64,000 bases of DNA from the NCBI GenBank assembly GCA_030280995.1, contig JASXTE010000005.1:24593001-24657000 (forward strand). The letters are read 5' to 3'. Shown piece after piece: positions 23,103 to 35,578 of this stretch. The DNA is from Hemileia vastatrix. Taxonomy: Eukaryota > Basidiomycota > Pucciniomycetes > Pucciniales > Zaghouaniaceae. A program made the translations under genes and the position numbers. The notes under the pieces were generated by a model. That model ran no database searches. It had not been told where the DNA came from and saw nothing but the letters and a program-made list of their open reading frames with translations. Within the stretch, counting starts at the first letter, position 1; every line of letters begins with the position of its first letter.

Positions 23103-25468
23103 GACAGACTCTCAATAGAGCCTGAGCCGCACTCCAAAAAAACAGAGGCAGCACCCACTTCCTTCCTTCTCCTGCAACAGTCCATGCACTGGCACATTGA
23201 AGATAAACCAGGCCTGGTCTCCCAACCATCCTCTCCAGGGAATGATAACCTCATGTGAAGTCTCCTTTCATCTTCACCAGTCAACTCCAAACTGATTCCC
23301 AAATCAAATGATAACCAATTCTTGCCTGAAAATCCATCAAGAATGGCCCACCCAAAACTGCTTTTACATTGCCTTTAGCAATGTAAAAATGAACCTTCCC
23401 TGAGGCTCCACCAACGTCTAACTTCAAAAACTCTGAAGTTCCAACCAATTCAGTGACATGGCCACCGATCCCTCTCAAATTCCCACCAATACCAGTTTTG
23501 ATGGGGAGGCCCATATGAGTTGCCTCAAACAAAGAAATCAGGTTTATCTGAGAACCAGAATCCACCAATGCCCCTGCCTCCCTGCCATTCAGAGTGACAT
23601 TGACATATCCCAGAGAAGCAGAAAAATGAGTTCCCAACCCCTCACCAAACTTTTCAGCAGAATCACAAATGTATTCTACCTCACCAGAAGAAACTCTTCT
23701 CCTTGTCAACAATTTTTTCTGCCTATCAGCCAACCCTGGACTAATAGCATACAATTCCCCATAAGATAGGGAAACCTGACCCTGATTCATCCTTTCCAGG
23801 ACAGAGTCCATAAAATTAAATTGACCAGACACTACCGGCCTCTCAAAGTGAGCCCTTGGCTTCACCACCTTGGTCCTAGAAGCATCTTGAGGACCAGCAC
23901 CACCAACAGATTTACCATTAATAGGAACCAAACCAGATCCCTCACCAGAACCTCTGACTCAAGCAGGCTTTGGCAATGAAGCCAAAGGGACATCTCCCTC
24001 AGAGTCATAATCAACCTCCATTGGCATTGGCTCACCATTCATATCCAATGCGCCAAAACTAGGGGGGCCCATGTCAGACATACCGTTCTGCATCTTGTAC
24101 AGCTCCTCTTTGCTTTACCTCTTCCTAGCTGCACTCAGCTTAGGATCCACCTTTGAAGCATTTAGCTTTGGTTGGGTATGGGAACTTCTCTTAGGCCTTC
24201 CCACCTTTCCTGCTTCCACATCATAAACACCAGCCAAGCATTCACCACTTGACTGTCCACCACAAGAATACAACTCCAAACCACCAAAGGAAGTAGAAAA
24301 AGAGACCTTATTGACATCCTTCCCCTTTCCCTTGACTCCTCATCTACCTTAACAGAAGAATTCCCCTGATCAGGGATCTCCTCAAGCCTTGGCCTCCTTT
24401 GATTAAGACCATCCCTTCTCCTGACCAAATCCACAGGAGCCTGCCCCTCACTGGGCTTCACAAAAGAACGGTCAGGGAACTTAAAAACCCTGCCATCAAA
24501 CTCCACTTTTCCTTCAGACACATCTCTGTTCAGTACCCAACAATCATTGGACCTGTGCCCCCTCCTACTGCTATAAGAGCAAACCTAAGGATCACTCCTA
24601 CCAGCCCTCCTTTCAAAATCTCTAGGCTGAGAAGGTGCCTTATTAAACTTCTTAGCCTCCTGAACAAAAATGTGCAGCTGCTTTGCAAGATCAGCCAACT
24701 GCTCCACCATTGTGTCCCTCTCCTGTTTTGGAACCTTCACCAAATTCTTCTCCTCCTACTTCTCCTTAACTTCCTCTTCAGCCAAAGCCTCACTGACTTT
24801 TCTGACATACTTGGCACACCCCTCCTGATAGGTGTCCACAGCCAATAACTTCAAATGGGCCTCAACAGCCTCCTTCACCTTATCCAAGGCAAGCCACTTC
24901 TTATCCCCATTAGAAAGAGTTTTCATCAATTCCTTTCTTGACAACTCCTTCAACACATCCATCCTGACATCTCTATCCAGGGCAGACCAAAAACATCCTT
25001 GGCAGCATTTTCATGTGCCAGCTCCTCCACTTCCACCAAATATTCCACCACAGGTTCAAACTGTAGCAGAAACTTCCTGTAACTATGTAAGTTAACAACA
25101 CCACAATAAGATTGCCATTCACTGACAACCTTTTTCAGATCCACCATAGTGAACCTGACACCCCATCTATCCACCATATCCCTACACAACTATTTCCAAT
25201 CCCTCTTCTTGTAGCCAGACATGGCCACAATCTCCTTCTCCACTGACCTATCACCAATGAAGAAGATAATTTGCTTCACCATGTCCAGGTAGGAAGCACC
25301 ATCCACTCCAGCAGCAGTTTCATACTTCTCTAGAAACCACTTGACATCCTCCCCATTAAACTTGGTACCATCCCAAGTTTTAATCCTCACACACTCCCTA
25401 ACCATCACAGAAGGAGGACCATCCCCCCCACTGACAGTCACTACAGGAATATCACAACCAGAAGCCAT
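23090..25468 (-). pseudogene. Gag-protease of element C
   Basis: The start is at the ATG at 25468, 70 bp inside the primer site. Open pieces 25468-25190, 25189-24950, 24962-24756, 24521-24162, 23931-23281 and 23302-23090 align in order with the intact 869-residue protein of element D: WDGTKFNGEDVKWF near the start, MVDRWGVRFTM, the protease DSGSQINLIS at about 23545-23575, and the GWETRPG segment near the end. The zinc knuckle is partly lost near 24540-24590. Stops and frameshifts make it non-coding. Confidence 0.85.
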
Positions 25469-25537
25469 TCTTCCAGTCCAAACACCAAAAAGAGCCAACC
25501 AAAGAAAACAGAGATTCCAAAGAACTAGCAAGTTCTA

Positions 25538-25554
25538 CCCCACGTTGGGCACCA
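25538..25554 (-). other. Primer-binding site of element C
   Basis: On the minus strand TGGTGCCCAACGTGGGG begins four bases after the end of the 5' LTR. It starts with TGG, as expected for pairing with a tRNA CCA end, and differs from element D's site (TGGCGCCCAACGTGGGG) by one C-to-T change. The tRNA identity is not established. Confidence 0.8.
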
Positions 25555-25558
25555 GAAA

Positions 25559-26649
25559 TGTAGACAATCCTATAGAACTAGCTATAGGCCTTGACTATGG
25601 GAGTTGGAGAAAAACCAGAGAGAAAATCCCCTGTCCCTTTAGAAAAATAGAGTGAGATTTACTTGCTAAAGTAAGTTGGTTCCTGTTTTTCTAAAGCTCC
25701 TGTTTAACACACTTGACTGCTTGATGAGCCAAGAAAGTAGTCCCCAGATAGACTGCCAGACCAAAGAACTGAAATTTAGAACAAAGTCCACACCATAGAC
25801 AGCAAAGATACTTGATGTAGGCTGCAAATCCACACCAGAGACAGCAATAATACTTGTATAGCTTGCAAGACTATAACAGAGAAAACAGTTGCCAAAGTTA
25901 AGTTAAATGAAGAACTCGCTTGCAACAAACACAGCCAATTGTGGCCAGAAAACAGTGAAAACTGAGTGAGGAACAATGATATCACCTCCGGATGGTTGTA
26001 TGATGATTAAGGTTGCCCCAAACTGTCTTATTCACTATGTACACACAGACCACTAGCTAAGAGCCCATGCGCACCCACCAATCTGGCGCCTGTACCCGCC
26101 AAATTGCATAAAATACCCTCTTGAAGCACTCCCCAACCTCCTAAAACAGAGGCGGGCGGGCCGCCCGACGTTGGAGATGCCACCTGAGGCGGCCCGGCCT
26201 CCCTGAAGCCAGAAAACCAACAAAAACCACTAATCTACTTAGAAAAATTAGCTACAACTACTAAAACCTTTAAAACACGGAATTTTACTATAACAACATT
26301 GGGACATGAAATATAGAGAAAAATTAGCTCTATCCAATGGTACTAAGCACTTAACACTAAGACTTAAGGTTAGCCCGTAAAACACAAAAAACAAAATTAA
26401 ACAGCAATCTTTTATAATGAAAAATGAGGAAATGACCCCTTAAAACTCAGAATATGAAAAATGTCTACATGACATAAAATATAGAGAAAAACCAGGGCTA
26501 TCCAATGATAGTACCCACATACCCGCATACCCATTGTACACGGAATGAAACCAGAAAAATACCCAATTCCTTAACAGATGTCAAATAAGACATGCACAAA
26601 CCGCGTCAAATCACACAACAAAGGCCCCCGCCAATGTTGGAAGACCACA
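25559..26649 (-). repeat. 5' LTR of element C
   Basis: Matches 14479-15570 over its length with scattered substitutions and few indels. It is flanked on the right by the duplication TCGG and on the left by the primer site. It includes the GC-rich patch near 26150-26200 also seen in the partner. Confidence 0.93.
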
Positions 26650-26653
26650 TCGG

Positions 26654-27000
26654 TTGGTATGGATCTAGCTGTTCCAGGGTCTAATCTAATTATTTTAACA
26701 ATTTCTTAATAATTAATGGGTTTTAATACAAAAACAGGTTGTATTTTTTGTGGGATATTGGATATGATAAGGTCTATTGTAAAAAAAACTTATATTGTTT
26801 AAAAATATTCCTGAATCAGATGTGGGATAATCACTGCAAAAAATTGTAGCACTGTGGGCAATAAAATATAGGCACAAGCAGTAAAGAAAGGACCGAGTGA
26901 ACCCTTTTTGTGCAGTGGGAATCATTAGAGTGGAATTGTGGATGAAAAATATAATTCATTATTACCATTTTATTTAATCAAAAAATTTATAATATTAAAA
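26654..27000. other. CACTA-like element interior, no gene
   Basis: A/T-rich unique sequence between element C and the hairpin array. No supportable open frame. It is the continuation of the sequence interrupted at 14478. Confidence 0.5.
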
Positions 27001-30000
27001 AGAACTATTGATTAATTGGTATTTGACCTTTGTGCCTCACTCATATTTATCATTTGATTGATTTTTGTCACCATTATGTTATTAATATTATAAGTATAGC
27101 AAAAACTTGTGTGCCCAACGCATACCGGGTGATGTTACACCTTTTATAATATTATTCAATAAAGGTAAAAAAATATGAAAATGATTTGTTTTACAAAAAA
27201 TAAATTGATATACAAAAGCAATATGAGGGATAAAAAGGTATAATTAATCTCAAAGAGATCAATTATGAAAAACAAAATACTAGTAAAATTCTTGCTCTCA
27301 AGACCCAGTAGAAGTGTTGAAACAAATGGGAGCCATCAGGGCTAAATTTTAATAAGTGACTTTTTTTTTAAAGATAAAAAGTTATACACCTGAGGTCGGG
27401 AAGAACAACAGGTGGATGATTCAGCTAAACAAAACTAGTTGTAGTGAAGTTTAATAAAAAATGTTTTTTTGTTGACATATAGAGAATTGATCCCACCTGA
27501 CTGCACATGACTAAAAGTGACCAGCTCAAGTTTGGTTAAACTTGTGCTGGACACTTTTATGATGGAGAGTAGCTTGGGTGAAAATTTTCTTTAGTTCCTT
27601 CATCTTGTATTTCTCATAAACATGTCTACTGGTATTTGATCAGTCTGTATCTTTCATATTTATCATCCGATTAATATTTTATCACCATTATATTATTAAT
27701 GTTATTAGTATAGCAAAAACTTGTGTGCAAAACGCATACCATGTGAAGTTATACCTTCAATAATTTTTTAAAATAGATGTAAATAAATATGGAAAGGATT
27801 AGTTTTACAAAAATTAAATAGAAATTTAAAAGTAAAAAGAGGAATAAAAGAGTAAAATAAAAGTCAAAGAGTTAAAATATGAAAAAAATACTAGTAAAAT
27901 TCCTGCTATCAAGAGCCAGTAGAGGTGTTAAAGCAAATGGAGCCATCAGGGCTTAATTGTAATAAGTGACCTTTTCTTTAAAGATAAAAAATTATACACC
28001 TGATATTGGGCAGAACAGAAGGTGGATGATTTAGCTAAACCAAACTACTTCTAGTTAAATTTGATAAAAAAATTTTTTGTTGCCATACAGAGAATTGATC
28101 CCATCTGACTGCACATGACCAAAAGTGTCCAGCACAAGTTCGGCTGAACTTGTGCTGGACACTTTTATGATGGAGAGTAGCTAGGGTGGAAGTGTTTCTC
28201 AGTACATCAGTTTTTTGTCTTTCACATTTCTATTGGGTTTTTAACTTTTTTTATCATTCATATTTATCTTATAATTAATTTTTTGTCACCATATATATTA
28301 TTAATGTTTCTAGTATAGCAAAAACCTGCATGCCAAATGCAAAATTGGTGATGTTACACCTTTAATAATATTATTATATAAAGTTAAAAAAATATGAATA
28401 TGTTTAGTTTTTAAAAAAATAAATTAATATTTAAAATTAAAAAGATTAATAGAAAAGTAAAATGAAAATAAATGGGATCAAATACGAAATAAAAAATACA
28501 AGTAAAATTTTTTCTATCAAGAGCCAGAAGTGGTGTTGGGACAGTTGGGGACCCCTAGGTCAAGACTTGGTCTAAACATACTTTTATGTATAGCTAACAA
28601 ATTTTGACCTGAGGTTTGGACAGACTTCCAGGGGACAATTTTACAATATTAAACATTCTTTACTTCAATAATTGAGTGAAATATCAATTTTATTGCCATA
28701 GAGAGAATTTATCTCATATGACTTCATGCAAGCAAAAGTGTCCAGCACAAGTTCGGCCGACCTTGTGCTGGAAACTTTTATAATTGAAAGTAGGCATACA
28801 ACAAATCTTCTTAAACTCAAAAGGGATTTCTTATAAACATTTCCACTGGAATTTGATATTTCTGTGTCATTTAAATTTACCATTTGATTAATTTTTTGTC
28901 ATCATTATATTATTAACGTTATTACTATAGTAATAACTTGTGTGAAAAATGCATACCAGTTGGTGTTCCACCTTTAATCATATATTATTAAATAAAGTTA
29001 TAAGACTATGAAAAAAATTTATTTTAAAAATTAAAAATTGATATACAAAGCAATATGAGCAATAAAGAAGTAAAATAAAAGAGATAAAATAAGAAAAAAA
29101 AATCTAAGGAAAATTCCCACTATCAATAACAAGTAGAGGTGTTAGATCAAATGTGCACCACCAGGGCTAAACTTGCACTATATTTTCTTTTTTGCTAAAC
29201 CAAAGAAAGTGTCCTTATGAGTTTTGAAAAATCATCAGGAGGATATTTTGGCAATATCAAACTACTTCTTGTGCAATGATTGAGCAAAATGTCATTTTCA
29301 TTTCCATAGAGTAAATTTATCCCATCTAACTGCATGCAACCAAAAGTGTCCAGCACAAGTTCGACCGAACTTATGCTGGACACTTTTATGATGGTGAGTA
29401 TCTAGGGTGCAAGTCTTCTTCAGTTCATCAGGTATTCTTTCTAAAAAAATCCACTTTTATATGATCTTTCTGTGTCATTCATATTTATCATTTGATTCAT
29501 TGTTTTTCACCATTATACTATTAATGTTATTAGTATTGAAAAAACTTGTAAGCCAAATGCATACTGGGAGATGCTACATCTTTCATAATCTTATTAAATA
29601 AAAGAAAAAAAAAATGAAAAGTATTAGTTTTACAATAAATAAATTGATATTTGAAAGCAAAAAAGGAATAAAAAAGTAAAATAAAAGTAATTAAATATGA
29701 AATTAAAAATTCAAATAAAATTTCTGCCATCAAAGATAATTTGAGTTTTCAGACCAAATTTGCACCACCAGTTCTGGATTTGGAATATATTTTCTCTTTT
29801 TAAAAATTAATTAAAGTTTCCACCTGAGGTTTTTCAAAAATTCAGGGGAAAGTATAGCAGTATAAAACTACTTCTTGTGCAATGATAGAGTAAAAATTCA
29901 TTTTAACTTCCATTGAGTAAATTTATCCCATCTGACTGCATGCAACCAAAATTCTCCAGCACAAGATGAGCTAAAATTGTGCTGGATATGTTTATGATGG

Positions 30001-33000
30001 AGAGTAGCTAGGGTGCAAGTCTTCTTCAGTTAATCTTATATTCATTTTAGAAATGTCTATGGGTATTTGATCTTTCTGTGTCATCCATATTTATTATTTG
30101 ATTATTTTTTAGTCACCATTATATTATTCATGTTTTTAGTATAGCAAAAACATGTGTAATGAATGTACACTGGGTGATTTTAGAACTTTAATAATATAAT
30201 ATAATAAATGTAAAAAATGTGAAAGTTATCAGTTTTACCAAAATAAAATTGATATTTAAAAGCTGAAGTATAAATAAAAGGGTAAGATTAAAATTAAAGA
30301 GATCAAACATGAAATAAAGATATTAAGTATAATTTCAGCTATCATGAGCCAGTAGAGGCTTCAGAAAAAATGGGCACCATCATAGATTAACATGGATCAA
30401 ATTTAATTTTTACCAAAGGAAACAATTTTCTATCTTAGGATTTGACAAACTTCCAGGGGAAAATTTGTCCATATAAAACTACTTTCAGTGCAATGATGGA
30501 GTGATAATTCAGTCTTATTTCCATAAAAAGAGTTGATTGCGTCTAACGGCATGCAACCAAAAGTGTCCAGCACAAGTTTGGTAAAACTTGTTCTGAACAC
30601 TTTTATCATGAAGAGTAGCCAGGGTGCAGGTCATTTTAAATCATCTGAAATTTCTTATAAACATTTCCACTATTATTAAATCTTTGTGCCTCACTCATAT
30701 TTATCAATTGATTAATTTTTTGTCACCATTATATTATTAATATTATCAGTATAGCAAAAACTTGTGTGCCAAATCAATACTGGGTGATGTTACACCTTTT
30801 AAAAAATTATTAAATAAAGGTAAAAAAATATGAAAATGATTTATTTATCAAAAAAAAACTTCTATCCAAAAGCAATATGAGAGGAATAAAGTAAAATAAA
30901 AGAAATCAAAGATGAAAATTTAAATCCAAGTTAAATTCCTGCCATAAACAGAAAAAAGAGATGTTGAATCAAATTAGCACAATCAGGGCTAAACTTGAAC
31001 TAAATTTTCTTTTTTGTAAAAATAAAAAAAAAATCCACTTGGGCTTTACCAAAACTTCAGCATGAAAATTTTGCCATATCAAACTACTTCTAGTGTAATT
31101 TTATATCAAAAATTTATCTTCATTTCCATAGAGATAATTGCTCCCATATCACTGCACCTGACCATAAGTGTCCAGCACAAGTTCGGCCAAACTTGTGCTG
31201 GACACTTTTATGATGGAGAGTAGCAAGGGTAGAGTTTTTCTTCAGTTCATCTAGTATTTCTTACAAACATGTCTACTGGTATTTTATATTTGTTCCTCAC
31301 TCATTAATATCATTTGATTAAATTTTGGTCGCCATTATATTATTAATTTTATAAGTATAGAAAAAACTTATGTTCCAAATGCATACCAGGTGATGTTATG
31401 CCATTTATAATATTATTAAATAAATTTATAGAAATATGAAAATAATTAATTTTAAAAATTATTAATTGATATCCAAAAGCAATATTTGGAATAAAAAATT
31501 AAGTTAAAGTGATCAAATATGAAAAAAGAAATCCAAGCAATATTCCTACTATCAAAGGCCAGTAGAGGTGTTGAAGCAAATGAGAGCCATCAGGGATAAA
31601 TTGTACTAAATTGACTTTTTTTTAAAGATAAAACATTGTGCACACGTGGTTTGGATGAAATCTAGGTAGAAAATTTGGCTAAGTAAAACTACTTCTAGTG
31701 AAGTTTTTTATCAAATAGTTTTTCTCCTTGCCATAGTGAGAATTGATCTCATATGACTGAAACTGACCAAAAGTGTCCAGCACAAGTTCGGCCAAACTTG
31801 TGCTGGACACTTTTTTGATGGTGAGTATCTAGGGTGCAGCTCTTCTTCAGTGCAACTGGTATTTTTTTAAAACATATCCACTGGTATTTGATCTTTCTGT
31901 TTTATTAATATTTTATCATTTGATTAATATTTTGTTACCAGTATATTATTATTTTTATTAGTATAGCAAAAAAACATGTGCCAAATGCTTACAGGGTGAT
32001 GTTTAACATTTAATAATTTTATTAAATACAGGTAAAAAATTATGAAAATGATTTGTTTTACATAAAATTAATTGATATCTAAAAGAAAAAAAAGGGATAA
32101 AAAGAAATAGGTTGAATAATAGGGATTTTATATGAAATTCAAAATTCAAGCTAAATGCCTACTTTCAAGGCTCAGAAGAGGTGTTTGATAAAGTGGGAAT
32201 CATCAGGAATAAAATTTTACTTAATTTAATTTTTTGAAAAAACTAAATGAAGTTTTCAACTGATTTTTTTCCAATATTTAGTTGGACACTTTGTCTATAT
32301 CAAATTACTTCTAGTACCATGATTGACCAAATTTAATATTCATTTCCATATGCAGAATTGATCCCATATGGCTGGACCAGGCCAAAGGTGTCAACCACAA
32401 GTTTGAGAATTCTTCTAGTGGACACTTTTATGATGGACAGTAGTAGGATTCAAGTCTTCTTAAGTAATCTAGTATTCCTCATAAAAATTTCCAACTTATT
32501 TTTGGCCAAAAATCAGGTGGAAAGTTTGTCCATATAAAATTACTTCTAATGCCATGATTGACTAAATATTGATTCTCATTGCCATATAGAGAGTTGATCC
32601 CATATGACTGTATCTGGAAAAAGTGTCACCACAATTTTTGATAAACTTAAGTTTAAAAATTTTATGATGGAAAGTAGTTGCAAGTCTTCTTCCTTTCATC
32701 AAGTAATCCTCATAAAAATTTCCACCTGTATCTTGGCCAAACTTCAGGTGGACACTTTGGCCATATTAAATTAATTTCAGTTCCATGTTGATAAAAAACT
32801 GATACTTATTGCCATATATAGATATTAAACCCATCAGACTGTGCCTTTCCAAAAGTGTCTACCAGAAATATGGCTAAACTTCAGTTGGACACTTTTTTGA
32901 TGCAGAGTAGCTAGGGCAAAAGTATTCTTCAGTTAATTTGGTATTCATAATAAATTTATACTCCTGAAGTTTAGCCTAAATTCAGGTGGACAATTTTGGA

Positions 33001-33230
33001 AAGCACCAGTTAGTCACTATCAATCAAAAAAGTGTTCAACAAAATTTTGGCTAAACTTGTGGTGGACCCCTTTGATCAGCCACAGTCAGATGAGATCAAA
33101 TCTTTAGATGGAAATGAGGATGATGTTTTGGTCAATCATGGAAATAGAAGTAGTGTGATGTGGCCAAATTACCCCCCTGAAGGTCAGACAAACCTCACAA
33201 GGACACTTTTTAGCAGGGAGTGACTGAGAA
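27000..33230. repeat. ~610-bp tandem array with long hairpins
   Basis: At least nine units of about 600-615 bp, each with the block GTATAGCAAAAACTTGTGTG (about 27090, 27710, 28315 and onward) and one long palindrome of about 46 bp. The palindrome arms read AGTGTCCAGCACAAGTT and its complement around a GGCC-type centre. Palindromes lie near 27513, 28121, 28733, 29342, 29948, 30559, 31164, 31769 and 32383, then at shorter spacing near 32619, 32851 and 33028. After 33075 the flanking repeat sequence appears in inverted orientation. Units differ by many point changes, so the array is not young. Confidence 0.88.
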
Positions 33231-33793
33231 AAATCCATTTATCAGAAGGAAAATCTTTTATTGGATAGATGCTAAGGTTTCATACTTGTGTATTATGGTC
33301 AGTATTAATTTTGAAAGTGTCTGTCCAAGCAATTTCATTGCCCATCATGACACATTTTGTTTTAAATGTTTCAAACTGCGTGATACAGTATTAAGGTGTC
33401 ACATAGTATAATTAAGTTCTATTAAGTGCCCTCCTATGATGCCTAAATTTATAATTTAATATCTTACATAGTAATTTTTTTATATAAATTCATCAATATT
33501 TTATTTTATTATCAAATTTAATAGAGCAAGTATTTTGAATTATTATAGATGCATAAGCTTATGTTAGATCAATTTGTGCTCATCAGAGGACAAAAATCAT
33601 GTTGTAGAGGATCAAATTGTGCGTAATTTGGAATCAGTTGATATTCTGTCTATAATCAATCTGAGAATAAATGTAAATCTAACTCTAATTTACTTATGTT
33701 TATAAAGTATTCATAAACCTGGCATAATTAAGGGACAATCTAAATTTCAAGAGAGGGGATCGCTAGAAATTCACCCCTAGATTTCCCGTGGTG
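33230..33793. other. Right subterminal region of the CACTA-like element
   Basis: A/T-rich and without a gene that I can support. The last 40 bases carry the right TIR with its CTAGC-centred imperfect palindrome (GATCGCTAGAAATTC). Confidence 0.5.
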
Positions 33794-33906
33794 GTTTATT
33801 CAGTATATGTATTATAAAAATATTTTTATTTTTTTCTATTTTCACTCCTTACTTTTAATTAAAATGTCTTAACTTTTTTTTTATTGTTTTTTTTGGGGTG
33901 AGGGAG

Positions 33907-35086
33907 TTTCAGCCCAGATATCTCTAGGACTGAGTATTTCTTATGCTTAAAATAAGATAACCTTAAGTAAATTAAGCTTATATCTTAAAAAATAAGGTTA
34001 AAATAATAATATATATTATTATATTATATATATATATAATTATTATTCTATTATACAACTTATAGTAGTTTAAATAGCTTATCCATAGCCTAATAATACT
34101 TATTAAGGTGTTAATGGAGTCATAATATACTTATCTTAAGTGATATGAAGTAATTATTGACATACATAAGCTTATATGTATACATAAATCTCATATTCAG
34201 TGAAATATGCAGTATATTATGTATATTTAGGTATATAAGTGAGTTTTAGCCCCTTAATAGCCTATAACCTTTGTTTTTCTGCTTATTTTAGGTCATATGG
34301 ACAAAATCAGTGGACTCACAACGCCTAAAGAAGCATAGACACCTATATCAGGCGCATACACCCAGTCTGGACAACTTAAATTACTTCCTTGGATGGTTAT
34401 TCACGGATTTATGGGTTGGAAGGACATTTCTGGGTTAATGTGGATGCTTGGGGATGTTATTGGGGGATTGGACATTTTATTTGTTTCCTTTATATGCTTT
34501 TGGTTTCATTAAATCTCTTTTTGATTATTTATTTTACCTGTTTCTTTATGGTATCTGCTTTTATCTGGATTTTCTATTTGTGGTATAGATCTGTGGTATC
34601 ATTAATAGTGATGGAGGGTCCTTACTGGAGGTCTGGGTGTTGAATCTGCTTGAATTGAACACCATAGGGAGGTGATGGGCCCTCACAGTGCTGTAATTGC
34701 CGGGGATAGCAGTGACATCATCTGGATTGAAGGTCTGTGCACTCCAGTGGATTTGGGTATAAGTAAGGAGGGATTTTGACGGTTATTTATCATCATTCAA
34801 TTACTACTATTCAAACAAAACACTACTATACAATTATTAGCATTCAGAAATATATTATAAAAGCCATTATAAATTGATATTATCATTATATAAGCTATAA
34901 CTATATTTTATTCATCTATTTTCCACCACTAGCACACATTTAAATCCAAGTATTGTGAGTTTTATTTGAGTATAACTATTTTATTAGTCTTCCCCTGAGG
35001 TTTAATCACTAAATTGTTTATCAATAAGTAGTAGGACCATAAATAAACACAATTATATCATACTTATATACTAGAATATACTGACA
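33907..35086 (+). repeat. 3' LTR of element B
   Basis: 1180 bp, collinear with 5693-6872. The first bases read TTTCAG instead of TGTCAG, a point change in the terminal dinucleotide. A polypurine tract (GGGGTGAGGGAG, 33895-33906) sits directly upstream. It is followed by the target duplication CATAC. Confidence 0.93.
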
Positions 35087-35091
35087 CATAC

Positions 35092-35570
35092 CACTTAATA
35101 AGTTTTTCAACATTATATTGCAAAAGTTTTACCAGGAATGTTTTCCTTCTTTTTTTATTTCTTTAAACTCATGATCTCTTTTCTTGTAAAATACAAGTTT
35201 CATAATTCTTCTCAGAAAATACAAAAACTTAAAATGTAATTCAAAAATATTTCTTCATCACAAAAGTCTCCTTTGAAGCAAGCCCCTTGTCTGAAAAATA
35301 AAATTCTGGACAGCTGAAAGAGGATGATTATCTCATCATTATTAATTTCCACAAAGTTAAATGAAATTAAAATGCATGTATTGGATTGGAGAAGTACTCT
35401 TATATTGGATTTACAGCTTCATCAAACTTAAATGGCTTCTTGTTGATGGAAACTGAGGTAAAGAATAAAACAAGAGGGAGAATTGACATCAATCCTATGA
35501 AAATGAAGGAGAGATTCAGAATATAACAATGAGAATATAAGAAGGCTCATTTTTCTAACACTTTAACTGG
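35092..35570. other. Intergenic A/T-rich sequence
   Basis: No gene or repeat recognised. It could contain the remainder of element A's LTR, which I cannot delimit. Confidence 0.4.
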
Positions 35571-35578
35571 GTTTATTA

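Larger units (their letters stand above)
14479..26649 (-). mobile_element. Element C: gypsy element with antisense genes
   Basis: LTRs lie at 14479-15570 and 25559-26649, flanked by TCGG at 14475-14478 and 26650-26653. The element reads on the minus strand: 5' LTR at right, primer site 25538-25554, Gag-protease, Pol, then a 4.3-kb 3' region with two plus-strand genes, a polypurine tract (15571-15580) and the 3' LTR. The LTRs differ at a few dozen positions by eye, so it is older than element D. Pol is broken and most of the integrase is deleted. It sits wholly inside the CACTA-like element. Confidence 0.93.
13519..33793. mobile_element. 20.3-kb CACTA-like non-autonomous element
   Basis: The left end reads CACCACGGGAAATCTG followed by GGGGTGAA; the right end on the minus strand reads CACCACGGGAAATCTA followed by GGGGTGAA. 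Both then run into an imperfect CTAGC-centred palindrome. GTT is duplicated (13516-13518 and 33794-33796). Element E carries the same chromovirus region without it (AATACTGTTTATTCAG on E's strand), which defines the empty site exactly. The 3-bp duplication and CAC start resemble CACTA/EnSpm. About 12.2 kb of the interior is nested gypsy element C; the element's own ~8.1 kb has no transposase that I can see and is mostly repeats. Confidence 0.88.
5693..35086 (+). mobile_element. Element B: full-length chromovirus split by nested insertions
   Basis: Two LTRs of 1180 bp (5693-6872 and 33907-35086) are flanked by the direct repeat CATAC at 5688-5692 and 35087-35091, a 5-bp target duplication typical of Ty3/gypsy integration. 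Without the nested 20.3-kb element the copy is about 9.1 kb. The internal order is Gag, protease, RT, RNase H, integrase, chromodomain. Gag is interrupted by a MITE; the stretch between the chromodomain and the 3' LTR is interrupted by the CACTA-like element. Multiple stops show that the copy is inactive. Confidence 0.93.

Noticed and set aside
27000..32470. Regularly spaced hairpin repeats resembling a CRISPR array
   Set aside because: Units are about 610 bp, the spacer sequence itself repeats, no cas genes exist, and the context is eukaryotic transposons. It is a satellite.
33032..33223. 63-codon ORF with similarity to minus-strand ORFs at 28665-28883 and 29195-29383
   Set aside because: The similarity arises because the ORFs cover the same repeated hairpin unit, inverted at this end of the array. 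No independent sign of coding.
13519..33793. Starship or Maverick/Polinton-like giant element
   Set aside because: No tyrosine recombinase, polymerase B, integrase or capsid gene belongs to it. The large size comes from nested element C and the satellite array.
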